Positions 41,099 through 51,997 are shown, counted from the first letter of the stretch. The stretch: 64,000 nucleotides of DNA from Cutaneotrichosporon cavernicola (GCF_030864355.1 NC_083397.1:310001-374000), one strand, 5' to 3'. Numbers and translations: made by a program. The notes: generated by a model from the letters alone, not told the origin.

Positions 41099-41875
41099 AT
41101 GGCAACACCAGCGGTCCGCGCCGCCAACGCCGCCACCACTCGCGCCCTCGCCCCGCACCTCCCGCAAACCGTACCCTCACCTCTGGGCGACCTCTCCCTC
41201 TCCCTCTCCCCCTCCTCTTCTCTCTCTCCACGTACCAGGGCGGCGCTTTACAGTCTCTTTGATACGAACATGTCCCCCCTGTCAGTGGGGACGAGTATGG
41301 CGCACGACCGAGCGTCCAAGATGGCCGAGATGTTTGATCCCGACGCGCGATACCTCGTCCTCACGCGTTCCAGTTCTACTCGGATGCCAGGGGCCATGCC
41401 GCCTGGGAAAGGGGATGGCGACGGCGTTGTGGGGTTGGATGGTGACATTGTGGGGTTCGCGAGCTTTCGATTCGATACGGAGGATACGATGGGGTCGCAA
41501 GATGTCGAGGTCGTGTATTGGTGCGTGAGGAACCGAACCGTGTCTGAGACTAGTTACGAGCTGCAGTTGTCGGAACAGGCGCGCGGGATGGGTCTCGCCG
41601 CAATCCTCATGGCGGAACTGGAGGCAATCGGCGCTAGGAGGGGCATGACAAAGTCGATGCTCACATGTTTGACAAGTGAGTGCTCGGCGTACGATCAGTT
41701 GCCGAGTCCGCTGACACAAGACAACACGGCCGCGCTGGCATTCTACGCCAAAGCAGGGTACACGCCCGATGAGATTGATCCCACCCGCATAGCAGAAGAG
41801 GGGGGGTGGGAGGACGTCGACTCTGACGGCGAAGACCGGCGGCCCGACTACCGTATCATCTCCAAACTACTTTAA
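41099..41875 (+). CDS. NAA40: N-alpha-acetyltransferase NAA40/NatD (GNAT)
   Basis: Exons 41099-41520, 41554-41675 and 41721-41875, 232 aa. The introns (33 and 45 bp) are multiples of three without in-frame stops, so the unspliced frame is also open. Splicing is favoured because it restores VVYCYELQLSEQARGMGLA, the acetyl-CoA loop preceded by the YCYE(I/L)QL strand, and LTCLTNNTAALAFYAKAGY, the GNAT motif B. NatD acetylates the N-terminal Ser of histones H4 and H2A. N-terminal ~45 residues are Ala/Ser/Leu-rich. Convergent with the next gene, only 18 bp between stops. Confidence 0.82.
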   Translation: MATPAVRAANAATTRALAPHLPQTVPSPLGDLSLSLSPSSSLSPRTRAALYSLFDTNMSPLSVGTSMAHDRASKMAEMFDPDARYLVLTRSSSTRMPGAMPPGKGDGDGVVGLDGDIVGFASFRFDTEDTMGSQDVEVVYWCVRNRTVSETSYELQLSEQARGMGLAAILMAELEAIGARRGMTKSMLTCLTSECSAYDQLPSPLTQDNTAALAFYAKAGYTPDEIDPTRIAEEGGWEDVDSDGEDRRPDYRIISKLL

Positions 41876-41893
41876 TCTTGAACATCATAATGT

Positions 41894-43020
41894 CTATGTT
41901 ACAACCATGTCCGATATTTGTCTGGCAAAGTCGCCCGCTTTCGCCTTGCCCTTATCCTTGACCTGGACCGATGCGAGCATCTGTTCCATCTCCTCCCTGT
42001 TGGGGGACCACACCGCTTCGCGAAAGGTCCAATCGCGCCTTGGTCTGAGACGACGACGCACTCGCCGGCCAAGCACATCATCAATCTCGGCTTCGAGGTC
42101 GCGCCTTGCGAGACGTGCTCCTTCTTGCTGCTCCTGCTCCGCCTCCTCCTCCTCCTCAACCACTTGAAGCGATTGACCAGGCCGCATTGCAAGGAACGCC
42201 GCCACGCCCTCCCGTTCCCGCATCTTGGCTGCCGCCCGCGCGCTCCGCCGGCTTGGGGTCTGCGGGTCGCCAATAATGTGTTCGTCTTCTGCCATCCTCA
42301 CGTGTTTGGGCGTCACCGCGTCCTCGTCCACCCTCGCGCGTTTGGGCGTCGCTCCATCCTCCTCGACCTGCCTCTTCCTGGGGGTGGTCGTTGGACGCAA
42401 AGGGGAACTGGCCACCGGAGAATGTTTGTGCGGCGAAAGCAGTCCAGAGAGATCATGCGAGCTCGTCGCGACGAACTTTTTGCGTGGCGTCATAAACGGC
42501 GACAGGGGGTCCATCTTGATGCTGGGCGGGGTTGGAGCTGGCATCGTGGATATCCGCTGGGCCGAGGGGGTTGAGGGGAGGGAGGGGAGGGAGGGGAGGG
42601 AGGGGTGGGAGGAGTGGGAAGAGTTGGAGTGGGAGCGTGGGCGCGAGCCGGGGCTGGGCTGGGAGCGCGAGTGCGAGGATGAGCGTAGGGGAGACTCATT
42701 GGCGCTCGCCGCGAGCAGTTTCCGCGCATGGTTGAGTGCCGACTTGAAGTGTACTGGAGCGACAGACGATGCGCGTTGTACTGCCGCCTGAGCGAGGTCG
42801 TTTGATTGTACCCTACCATCAGCTACATACCAGTGAGGACTCACCGCTCACACGCCAACAAAGCGCTTACGCCGACCAATGCCGCGCGTTCCTCGGCGCG
42901 CAGGTCGTTACCTTTTCCCGGGGCGGTTAGGGCGCGGAGGGTGGATAGGATCGAGGACGCGACGGGGAGGGCGGGGTGCGTCGCGCTCGGGAAGAGGTGG
43001 ATTAGTTCTGCGGATGACAT
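41894..43020 (-). CDS. ORC6-like nuclear protein with many CDK sites
   Basis: Exons 43020-42845 and 42812-41894, 364 aa. Residues 1-90 form a helical domain (LIHLFPSATH..., ALVGVSALLACERVQSND, then HFKSALNHARKLL) compatible with the TFIIB-like fold of ORC6. The middle is a Ser/Pro-rich linker with a PSLPSLPSLPS repeat. At least seven SP/TP sites next to basic residues follow (TPRKK, SPHKH, TPRKR, TPKRA, TPKHV, TPSRR, SPNRE), as in yeast Orc6, a CDK target. The C-terminus is basic with DWTFREAVW. ORC6 would be part of the origin recognition complex. Identification is tentative because no strictly diagnostic motif is visible. Confidence 0.45.
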
Positions 43021-43261
43021 GGGACTGAGTGAGAGAGAGAGAGAGTGGAAGGAAGAGAGAAGAGGGATTGTTGTTTGGTTGGGTGGCAATTGGATGGGTG
43101 CGGATGCAAATTGATCTACAGTACAAATCATGGCGTGAGTAGCGAGCACAAGGATATGGGCAGCATCGAGCATGGGCCAAGGCATACCGCCCATGGGATC
43201 ACAGAGTACAACATGTGTACAACTCTACGTTACGTCTACACCACACCACACCACACCACAC

Positions 43262-44869
43262 CTACACACCCTCAACCCACTCGTCGCCCTTCCACACCCC
43301 CATCCTGGCCAGACTCTTCATCATCTCCGTCTCCTCGTTTATCCGCAGTGCCTCGCGCTCCAGTTCAATCTTGTTCCGCTTGATGCCCTTGCGTCGAATC
43401 GGGGCGTGTTCCGCCCTCGCAGCAACCTCGTCAGCCTCCGGCACGAGATGCGCAAGTTGGGCGGGAACGACACTGGCGCGCGTCGCGCTGCGTGGAGGAC
43501 GGCCACGCTTTTTAGGTAGAGAAGACGGTGGCGCCATGGTGGCCAGCATAAGGGGCGGGAGGGACGGGAGCGGCTGTGCAGGCAGCTTGCCATTCTGTCG
43601 TCAGCCCAGCGAACAGTATTGAGCAGGATCAAAGCCAACTCAACTCACCTCCTTGTAGTTTTTGAGCACATCCTCGAGATACGACCTGATGTCGCGGAGG
43701 ACTCGGGCGCTCGCTGCCGCCCGCCCACCGTCGCCCATGACCGCCAACTCGGCCTCCATGCCCAACACGTCGAAATGTACCGCGTCCCTCTCCCTTTTGA
43801 GGCGCAATACCGCATCACGGAGGACCGCGGCGCGAGTGCGCGCACCGTCAAGCGCAGAAGTGACTTTGACAACTTGGGCATCGAGGCCAGCCTTGTCGTC
43901 CTTCTCCAAAGCCGTTTGACTCTTCCCCTCCTTGTTGGCCGCAATCTCCGCCTCCTTTTCAGCAATAGCCACCCTTGTTGTCTCGATTTCCGCCTCGATG
44001 CCCCGCCGCGCAATCTCAAACGGGTCGACTGTTTTGGGCCTCGCCTCTCTGGTTCGAGGGACGGTGACCTGCGCCACGAGACCATGGAGAAAGTCGGCCA
44101 TGCTGGCCGAATTCTCCTCCTCTACATGGATGTTATGCAGACCCTCAAGGGCGGGGAAGAATGCCTCTCCAGCTGCGGCCGAGGCCAACTCCCGCAAAGT
44201 GTGCTGGCTTATATCAAAGTCGTTGACGTCCATCTCGAGGGGGAGGGCGGGGAGGGGCCCTTCAACTTCGAGACCTAATCCCTGTGCTTCGAGGTACGAG
44301 ACGGCGCGGCGGAGGCGGTCGTTCTCAGTCCGCAGAGACAAAGCGACGACTTCGAGTGCGCTCTGCTTCTCTGGCAGTGGGAGGTCGATCTCGTGCGAGA
44401 GGAGCTCTGGTTCCAGGTGCTGGTCGAGATCGTGTTCGTGTTCGTGTTGGTGTTGGTGTTGGTGTTCGTGTTGGTGTTGGTGTTGGTGTTGGTGTTGGTG
44501 TTCGTGTTGGTGTTGGTGTTCGTGTTCGTGTTCTTCTAGCTGCTGGTGTGGCTGGTGTGGCTCTAGTTGCTGGTGTGGCTCTAGTTGCTGGTGTGGCTCT
44601 AGCTGCTGGTGCGGTTCTAGCTGCTGGTGGTGCTCCATGTCATGGGCTTCGAGTTGCGTCTCCCCGTGCTCACCCTGCTCCGCCGCGTGTTCGGCCGCCT
44701 GTGCCTGCTCCGCCGCGGCCGCTGCAATTGCCGCCACGGTCTGCGAGTCCTCGAGCCCCGGGTCGATAAGCATGTCCGCGGAGGGTCTGAGAAAGTGCTC
44801 TCCCTCAGCGAAGAGCTGAGTGAGGGCCGATGGGAGGCTGGCGTCTGGCGTTTGTGGTAGGTGCGACAT
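43262..44869 (-). CDS. His/Gln/Glu-repeat coiled-coil protein with AT-hook
   Basis: Exons 44869-43649 and 43594-43262, 517 aa. Residues ~75-145 are low complexity: four HQQLEP-type repeats, then about 35 residues of alternating HQ/HE. Residues ~175-400 are heptad-like coiled coil (ENDRLRRAVSYLEAQ, IARRGIEAEIETTRVAIAEK). Exon 2 adds KKRGRPPRS, an AT-hook, and a Lys/Arg-rich coiled C-terminus. The two-exon join and conserved composition support a gene; it may be a chromatin or kinetochore-type structural protein, but no family is recognised. The His-rich stretch might bind metal. Confidence 0.6.
44420..44640 (-). repeat. Hexanucleotide and 18-bp coding repeats
   Basis: On the coding strand, CACCAA/CACGAA hexamers (HQ and HE dipeptides) and 18-bp units encoding EPHQQL or similar. 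They lie inside the gene at 43262-44869 and are prone to length change. Confidence 0.9.
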
Positions 44870-45244
44870 TGTGGATGTGGTGATGGATGATGTTAATCTG
44901 TGCAGCTGCTCAAGATGGCCGAATTGTTGTTGTCAACTGAAATTTATTAAGCCCTCCCTTTTATATTTGTGGTGAGGCATCGCTACTCCCGAGTGACTCA
45001 GTACTGCTGGAGTCACCCAGTACTGCTGCATGCATTCAAAGTCGGTGTAGCCGCATTCAGACCAAGCCAACCAACGATGACGACTGAAAGAACAGCTCTC
45101 ACTCTCTCCAAGCAGTTGTAGGTCTATCGAGACAGTGTCAGAGTGTCATCATCTCCAGCCTCCCACCCTGGCGGTGACAAACCACCCACTCCTTCCCCCG
45201 GTCTACTCCGTCATTACAGTGGTGAATGCATACTCGAGCAACGT
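44870..45244. other. Intergenic region
   Basis: 375 bp with no supported gene. It includes the 5' region of the His-rich gene and the 3' end of YAH1. Confidence 0.5.
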
Positions 45245-46121
45245 CTAGTGTGTCCGTGCCTTTGCGCCTGCTGTCAGCTCATGGAAAGGGAGTGAGCTCA
45301 CCGTCCACATACATGTTGCGCGTCGCGGCGGGCAACTGCGCAACCATGCCATCCAGCTCGGGCGTGAGCAACACCTGGCACCCAAGGCGCGAACTGGGGT
45401 CAGCTTTCCTCCTGAGGGTTCAAAGCTGGTTGTGGGAGGCATATTGGAGGACGACCGAGTCGAGTCGGAGACAGCTGGGGTCCCAGTCATCCCCTGTCGG
45501 GCACTTTGGGATTTCTGGCGCAATCGACGCTTCTTGAAACTCACGTGTCCTCGAGCCCGAAAGCCAGGTCGAGCATGTCGTTCTCCTCATCATCGGCCTC
45601 GGGAAGCTTGTCAAACGACTTGGGGTCAATGATGACATGGCACGTCGAGCACGCCACGGAACGCTCGCATGCGCCTGGGGTCAGCTGGGACGTGCGAAAT
45701 GGAGCACAGCGATGCCTAACACGCACCTTCGAGGTCGATGTCATGCTCGTGCGCCAGCGACAGCAGGTCGTCCCCCTCGTTGCCCTCGATCGTCTTGATC
45801 ACATTCCCCTTCGAGTCGGTATACGTGACCTTGATACTGCTGTCAGCTCATCAAACCAAGTTAGCCAAGTTAGCTCACCCTGTCCCCGGCTTTGGCCGCA
45901 CGAGGTCGCCATGGCGCGCGACTGGGGTCAGCTGAATGGGTACATGGCAGCTGCAGGGTGGACGACGCGGGGAGGAAGGTGGAGGAAGAAGAGTCGACGG
46001 TGGACGTACCAGCAGAAGCGGAAAAAGGGCGAAGCAGTGGCCGCGCAGGCAACATGGACAAAGCAGGCAATGGGACCTGTACGGTTGCCGCGACGCGGCG
46101 GAGGAGGGTGGGCCTGAACAT
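45245..46121 (-). CDS. YAH1: Mitochondrial [2Fe-2S] ferredoxin Yah1 (adrenodoxin type)
   Basis: Six exons (46121-46010, 45921-45879, 45836-45727, 45674-45545, 45393-45302, 45267-45245), 169 aa. Arg-rich amphipathic presequence ending RPFSASA, then the ferredoxin fold: [20 protein letters not shown] supplies three cluster Cys (C-x5-C-x2-C), [13 protein letters not shown] is the acidic partner-binding helix, and SRLGCQ carries the fourth Cys. The last exon is 23 nt. Reading through its intron would end ELTPFP instead of GAKARTH; the spliced end is preferred because the intron has perfect signals (GTGAGC...GCTGACAGCAG). Yah1 supplies electrons for Fe-S assembly and heme A synthesis in the matrix. 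Confidence 0.93.
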
Positions 46122-47097
46122 GGGTGGCGATGAGAGGAAAGAGTAGTAGAGACGTATGTCTTCCCTTCAACTTGAATATTAGAGGGCGGCGTCGGCACGG
46201 TGTAAACCGAGCACGGAGATTGGTTCATCTCCGTCGCCGAAAGCATGTGGGCATTTGCGAGGTACGCATTGTCTTTGAGCCATGCGCAACAACTAGTCGA
46301 ATAGCAGCAACAACTAGTCGAATAGCAGCAACAACTAGTCGAATATAGCAGCTCCGCGTCTCGTAGCTTAACGGGCTCATAGTCACGGATACGCAAGAAT
46401 GACCTAGTCCGGATCAACGTCGTCCGTCATGTGAGATACCACAGATGGGCAGTAGGATGCCTGGCAGCTCGCAGCTGGCGCCGGAGCTACCATGTGGATC
46501 ACAAGCCAACACAGCAAGACACGACCGAGCGGCGTCCTAGAACTAGACACAGCATGTGCGAGCATCATGTCGGTGCACAGCATCCACGCCCACCCCGGGC
46601 TGCGCACAACGGAACTGGCGCCCAATGTAACGAGATCACCGCACAGCGCGGTGCAGGCATTTGGGGCCAGGCGATCTCGCCGATGCATCAGTGGTGTTTC
46701 AAGACAAGCAAACAAGTAGACACCTGCCCAGACGGATCGGTGGTGCCCACCTCCTACAAAGGTGCTGTACGCAGATGGTGCCTCTCGTCAGCATGCACGG
46801 GTTGATCGTTGGTCGGCGTCCGAGTTGACCTGGAACGGCCCTGGAACAGCCCATGGGGCCACGGCGATGACGACTGCCATCATTTAGCGAGCCCAAGTCG
46901 AGCCCAAGCCGAGTCCGAGTCCGAGTCCGAGTAGCGACGATGATTAGATGAGATGAGGTGAGATGTGGGGTTGTGCCCCACTGTGGGGACGATGACGCAC
47001 GTGACTTTCGGTATGTGCGGGCCGAACGCACGCCCACATTCAACGTCCTTGCGACTCTCCATCAACCCTGTCCATCACCATCACTCACTCTCTCATC
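46122..47097. other. Intergenic region between YAH1 and the CreC-like gene
   Basis: Nearly 1 kb between divergent genes. No supported gene; holds the 21-bp tandem repeat at 46286-46345. Confidence 0.5.
46286..46345. repeat. 21-bp tandem repeat, about 2.9 copies
   Basis: Unit GCAACAACTAGTCGAATAGC plus A. Two full copies and one partial, identical to each other. It lies about 165 bp upstream of the YAH1 start. Confidence 0.92.
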
Positions 47098-49411
47098 ATG
47101 GAGCTCTACATCCCCCCTCCAAGCGCCTACCTCCCTCGCCTGCCTCCACCTCGGCCCATCCTCCCAACCGTTCCAGTCGTTCCGGCACCCGACCTCCCCG
47201 ATGTCCTGAACGCCCCCGAGGGACCATACACTCTGGCGAAAGGGACCTTTCCAGAGGTCGAATTGCCTGGCCCACTCCCAAACGACCTCCCTCGACCGGG
47301 TGCGCCAGGTGGTGCGACGCTCTACGGTGCCGGGGGGTTCGGGATGGCCGGGCCCAGCTTTGTGCCCATGCCGCAGCTGAGCTCACCCAACATCTTCGCC
47401 GTCAGCTCGGGAAGCACCCTCGTCAACGGCCAGTGGCAGCCTGGACATCCTTGCCGCCTCGTCTTTGCGGATGTGTGGTATCCCGGCCGTGTGGCTGGTA
47501 AGGAGAGCAGTTTTGGCGCGCTCGTCCGCCTCGGACTGGGGAAGAAGGCTGCACCGGATGCCAATGCTGCCCAGCAGACTGGCCAGGCGCCGCCTCTGTA
47601 TGATGAGGAGTTCTCGGACACGGAGAGCGAGGAGGATAGCGATTACCGTCCCCCAACTACACCGGCTGCACGTGAAGGACCAGAGCTACACGCGCAGGCG
47701 CCGCGCAAGTTTGGCAAGGACAGGAAGATCCGGAAAGAGGGAAAGACGCTCAGCGCGTCGCGCGGCGGGATTATCACGCGCGTCTCGCCAAACATGAACC
47801 TCGGGAGCATTATGGACGACAAGGGCAAGAATGGGGGCGAGCGGGTTCGCTGGGCCTTTTGGAACATGGGCCGCCTGTTTGCCTGGGCCGAAGAAGGCGG
47901 GGCCACTGTGGGTTTTGTGTTTTGTGTTTTGATATGGATGAGCTGACGAATAGGAAAACCTCGCTACCGTCGTGTTCCAGCAGCCGCCTACTGCCCATGC
48001 CATTTCTCAGCTCACGATCGGGCCAGACAGGCAGGACATTGTCGTCGGTCTCGAGACGGGCGACCTGATCTATCTTGACTTTATCAACGACCGCACTGAA
48101 CGGTTCAATGCTGCGGTGAGTCAGGCTGAGGTTGTGTGCGGCGTCCTATGGCCGCGAGTGCCTGGGAGTCACCTCTTTTCCGAGAGTCATGCCGCACAAG
48201 GATGCACAGACATCGAAGCTGACGACAGGGCAAGGTGATCAAGAGTCCCGTCGCGTCAGTCCATTTCGACCCGCGCGGTGGTGACCGCTTCACCGTTCTG
48301 TTTGCAGACAACACGATCGCGCAGTACCACCTCTTCGCGGAGGATCCGAGCGAGGCTGCTCTGGGCGTGATTACGTTGTCGCCACGCCCGTGGACGACAA
48401 TGTGGGAGACAGCTGAGGCCGAGGAGGACGTGAATGCCGTGCAGGACCGTGAGCGGGAAGCCCGCGAAGCCCGTGAGAGGGAGACGAACGGCATCAGTAC
48501 GATGATGGAGCGGCGGGCGAGTGGGATTGAGCGCCGCGGCTCGGTCGGGCTCGAGAAACCCCTCGTCGACCGCAGAGCATACCTTGACCGCCTGGTCGAG
48601 TGGAAGAACGACGAGTGGAACGCGCCTCCCGAAGTCGAGCGGCGTCTCGAACCCCCCCGCCAGCCCTGGGCCGGCCGTAACCCCATAAGCGTCGGCAGAA
48701 TCGGTGCAAGCAGCCCTATAACTGGTTAGTTAGGTACATATATCCCAGCTAATCCCAGCAATGGCATACTCGCCGGACGGGCGGTGGCTGGCCATAACGA
48801 CCAAGGACGGTCTTTTGCGCCTGCTCGAAACGGAAGAAGGCCGCGTCACAGACGTGTTTGAGAGTTACTTTGCGGCGCTGACTTGTGTCGCTTGGAGTTC
48901 TGACTCTCGATTTGTGGCGGTTGGGGGACAGGACGACCTCGTGACCATCTATTCTGCGCGTGAGTCGCGTCTCGTCGCAAGGTGCCAGGGACACACGGGA
49001 TACGTGACGTGTATAGCGTTTGACCCGACCATGCGTTCGTCGGGCCGTGGGTACCGGTTCGGGAGTGTTGGCGAGGACGGCAAGCTGTTGCTGTGGGACT
49101 TTTCCGCCGCAGCTCTCCGAAAGCCCCGACACCACCACTCAATCAGTGGCCGATACGGGGCTGGACCAGGTAGCAGTGCGAGCTTGACACTGTTCAACTT
49201 TGCCGGAGCGCATTACCACGCTGCACCGCCCAAGACTGAGGTCGCGCTCCTCCAGCCCGTGCTGGCTAGGATTGTCGAGGGTAACCTTATGACGTCGCTG
49301 CATATGGGGCCCAAGAGTATCGCTACGGTCAGCAGGGCTGGCAGCATCAAGTTCTGGACCCGCCCGCCGCGGGTGCCACGCAAGCGCTCGGACAAGAAGC
49401 GCGACCACTAG
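47098..49411 (+). CDS. creC: WD40 protein CreC/WDR20-like (deubiquitinase partner)
   Basis: Four exons (47098-47907, 47954-48115, 48229-48724, 48759-49411), 706 aa. A Pro-rich N-terminus (PPPSAYLPRLPPPRP) precedes WD blades spread around a ~100-residue charged insertion (AVQDREREAREARERET). The second half has AMAYSPDGRWLAITTKDGLL, VFESYFAALTCVAWSSDSRF, VAVGGQDDLVTIYS and FGSVGEDGKLLLWDF, diagnostic for CreC/WDR20. CreC binds and stabilises the CreB/USP12-type deubiquitinase, which acts in carbon catabolite repression. C-terminus is basic (RVPRKRSDKKRDH). Confidence 0.85.
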
Positions 49412-49503
49412 ACTAGACTGTATTGCTATCTGCTATGCATCTTATTGGCAGATCAAGGGGGAAAGCAGCTGTTATCCATCCATCTATACAGTTCTACTAC
49501 CTC

Positions 49504-50691
49504 CTAAACGAGCAGCTCGCGCAGACGCGCAAGCAAAGTCTTGTTCTCGTCCTCGGTACCAACCGTGATGCGGAGACATCCCTCGCACCCAATCTCGGAA
49601 CCGCGGAAACGGACGACGACGCCGCGGTTCTCGGCCATCTCGGTATACACGGCCTTTGCGCGAGGCGTGTCGGGCTTGCCGTCCTTGAGGATCTCGACAA
49701 CGATAAAGTTGGCGTGATTACCGCCGAGCACGCGCCCAATGTTGGGAATCTGGGTAATCTCGGCAATAAGAGCGTCGCGGTTGGCATTGAGAACGCGCAC
49801 GTTGGCAGCCATAATAGCCAGTCCCTCTTCGCTAAAGGCCTGCAAACCGATCGCGGCGGTAGGCAGAGAAACGTTGTAGGGTGCCTTTGCGTTTGTGAGG
49901 ATCTGGACCAGTTCTGGCGATCCGACGAGGAAACCGAGGCGGATAGAGGCCAGTCCAAAAGACTTGGAGAGGGTCTGCATCACACAGACGTTGGCGTACT
50001 GCGTGACGAGGGAACACGCCGACGTGCCCTCGGGCGCAAAGTCGACATACGCCTCATCGACAACGACGAGGCCCTTGAACTTTGTGTTCTCGGCCACGCG
50101 ACGAATCACATCGAGCGGAATAAGCGTTCCGGTAGGGTTACCGGGACTGCAGATAAACACCATCTTGAGGTCGGGGTTGGCGACAAATGCAGCGTCCATG
50201 GCGGCCTCGTCGAGCTGGTACGCGCCGTTCTTGGTGACCAGAGGGACCTTTACGATGCCCACGTCGTTGATCTGCGCACACACGCCGTACATTCCATACG
50301 TTGGGGGCGTGGTGAGGATATTGTCCTTGGCGGGAACACAGAGACAGCGGTAGAGCATGTCGATGACCTCGTCTGACCCGACACCGAGGAAGACCCACTT
50401 CTCGTCGGGCACGTTCCTGAGTTTGGCGATACGGCGCTTGAGCTCATCGTGAGTTGGCGAGGGGTAGCGGTTGAGCGCCGAAACGTCTTCGGCCTCTAGG
50501 CCGGGCACGAAGTTTGCGGGAAGGGCGGCGCCGATGGCGTTCTCGTTGGCATCGAGAAGCATGCCCGACGAGTAGTCGTCGCGGGCGCAGCGGTAGGGCT
50601 GGAGAGCGAGGATGTTGGGCCGGATCAGAGATTCGAGGTTGAAGTGAGCTGGGGCCGAAGGCCCCTTGGTAGAGAGTCCGAGGATAGGCAT
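49504..50691 (-). CDS. HIS5: Histidinol-phosphate aminotransferase
   Basis: Intronless, 395 aa, an exception among the housekeeping genes here. Class II PLP aminotransferase features: LLDANENAIG at the N-terminus, RYPSPTHDELKRRIA, GVGSDEVIDML, PPTYGMY, SPGNPTG (PLP phosphate/substrate loop), VVVDEAYVDF and TLSKSFGLASIRLGF with the PLP lysine. It converts imidazole-acetol-phosphate and glutamate to histidinol-phosphate in histidine biosynthesis, in the cytosol. Start at ATG 50691; an upstream in-frame ATG at 50757 would add a non-conserved extension. Confidence 0.95.
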   Translation of the reverse strand: MPILGLSTKGPSAPAHFNLESLIRPNILALQPYRCARDDYSSGMLLDANENAIGAALPANFVPGLEAEDVSALNRYPSPTHDELKRRIAKLRNVPDEKWVFLGVGSDEVIDMLYRCLCVPAKDNILTTPPTYGMYGVCAQINDVGIVKVPLVTKNGAYQLDEAAMDAAFVANPDLKMVFICSPGNPTGTLIPLDVIRRVAENTKFKGLVVVDEAYVDFAPEGTSACSLVTQYANVCVMQTLSKSFGLASIRLGFLVGSPELVQILTNAKAPYNVSLPTAAIGLQAFSEEGLAIMAANVRVLNANRDALIAEITQIPNIGRVLGGNHANFIVVEILKDGKPDTPRAKAVYTEMAENRGVVVRFRGSEIGCEGCLRITVGTEDENKTLLARLRELLV

Positions 50692-51057
50692 GGTTGTTTT
50701 GTGGTGGACCAAAGTTGTGTTGAAGAAAATAAGTTGCTTGGTGATGGTGAATATCAATGGAATGGAATGAGTAAGGAGTGGAGTTAAAGAGTGGAGGTTC
50801 TAACTCCAACGGTTGAGTCGAAATGTCATTAGTATTACCCGAATGGAGCAGACTCTCAATTCAACCTCGCTAACTAAACTATACTCGCTTCTCATCGTGA
50901 TCAATGAGTAACTGGTCAATGCTCTTACTCGGCGGCGAGTAACAAGTAGAGGGCGAGACAAAGATGCAGCGATCAAACCCAAAGGTGGCCAAGCCGCTAG
51001 GATGACTAATGGGAATGGGAGAGTATTTCGGCGTCACCCATTCCCCATCCCCATCCA
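50692..51057. promoter_or_regulatory. Divergent promoter, HIS5 / release-factor-like gene
   Basis: 366 bp between the two starts. It holds several TGACT/AGTCA-like short motifs that could suit a Gcn4-type factor (for example near 50813), but none is a clear palindrome. Confidence 0.3.
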
Positions 51058-51945
51058 ATGTTGGTCCTTCGCGCCGCTATCCACGCACGGCCACTCACTC
51101 GCCATGCACGCCCGATCCCCCGTCCAGCTCTAGTATGCAGCCACTGGCGCGAAATGTCACGCAAAGCAGATCGCGAGGCGCGGATACAAGCGGACGCCCA
51201 CGTCGAAATTGATGCGGGCGCCTTCGCTGCCGAGTTCGAGTTTGAAGAGGAGGGGGAGTGGGGAGATGAGGTGGAGGAAGGCGTGTTTGTCGATGTACCA
51301 GTGAGTATCTAGCTTTGACTGCACCAATGTCTGATGCTAGGATTTTACACACTCGCGCCATGCAAAGGCTGCCGCTGCCGCAGCAGCCGCACAACCAACA
51401 CCGGCCCCCCCGACCCGCCGCGTACCCACCAGCATCAAGCAGATGAACCGGTTGCTGGGCCGGCACCAGGTGCCTGACTTGCCTGAGGACGAGCTGGATG
51501 AGAAGTTTGTGCGAGGTGAGTTGGTTTGGGGGGCCACGCTGACGCAGGCCGCGGACCGGGAGGACAAGCAATCAACAAGACAAACTCGTCTGTTTGCCTC
51601 ACCCACATGCCGACTGGTATTCGCGTACAATCCCAACCAACTCGAAGTCGGGAACAGAACCGTTACATTGCGCGACAAATCCTAAAGGACCGACTAGACC
51701 TCATGCGTGCTCGAGGCGAGCTCCCAAACCCAGATGGAAGCTACTCTGTTCCCGAGGCGAAACCGACAGAGGGCCTGAGTAGGAAGGAGCGGCTGGCTGC
51801 TGAGGCGCGCACGTGGAGTAAGCAGGAACTGAGGTGGGAGAAGGAGAGGCGGCGCAAGTTGAACCGTAAGAAGAAGGTCAATAAGCGCAACAAGACCGCA
51901 GAGGAACAACCAGATGCACAAGGAGAAGAGGGCGAGGTCAAGTAA
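51058..51945 (+). CDS. Mitochondrial release-factor-like protein with GGQ (Rso55/MTRFR type)
   Basis: Three exons (51058-51300, 51341-51515, 51548-51945), 271 aa. The Arg-rich N-terminus ([19 protein letters not shown]) looks like a mitochondrial presequence. After an acidic stretch, exon junction 2/3 creates [19 protein letters not shown], continuing [16 protein letters not shown], the RF-1 domain with the catalytic GGQ that hydrolyses peptidyl-tRNA. The long basic C-terminal tail ([18 protein letters not shown]) is typical of C12orf65/MTRFR and Rso55, which rescue stalled mitoribosomes. It lacks codon-recognition domains, unlike true RF1. Confidence 0.85.
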
Positions 51946-51997
51946 CGGCATGAAGATATGAAGACATGATATGTATACAGGTGTATGTGGACAACAT

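Noticed and set aside
42225..42791. 188-aa plus-strand frame rich in EGREG repeats
   Set aside because: Complement of the Ser/Pro-rich linker of the ORC6-like gene.
43932..44819. 295-aa plus-strand frame with about 60 Cys/Trp/Ser residues in a CWCW run
   Set aside because: It looks like a cysteine-rich protein but is the complement of the HQ/HE repeat of the gene at 43262-44869, whose exon structure and coiled coil are better supported.
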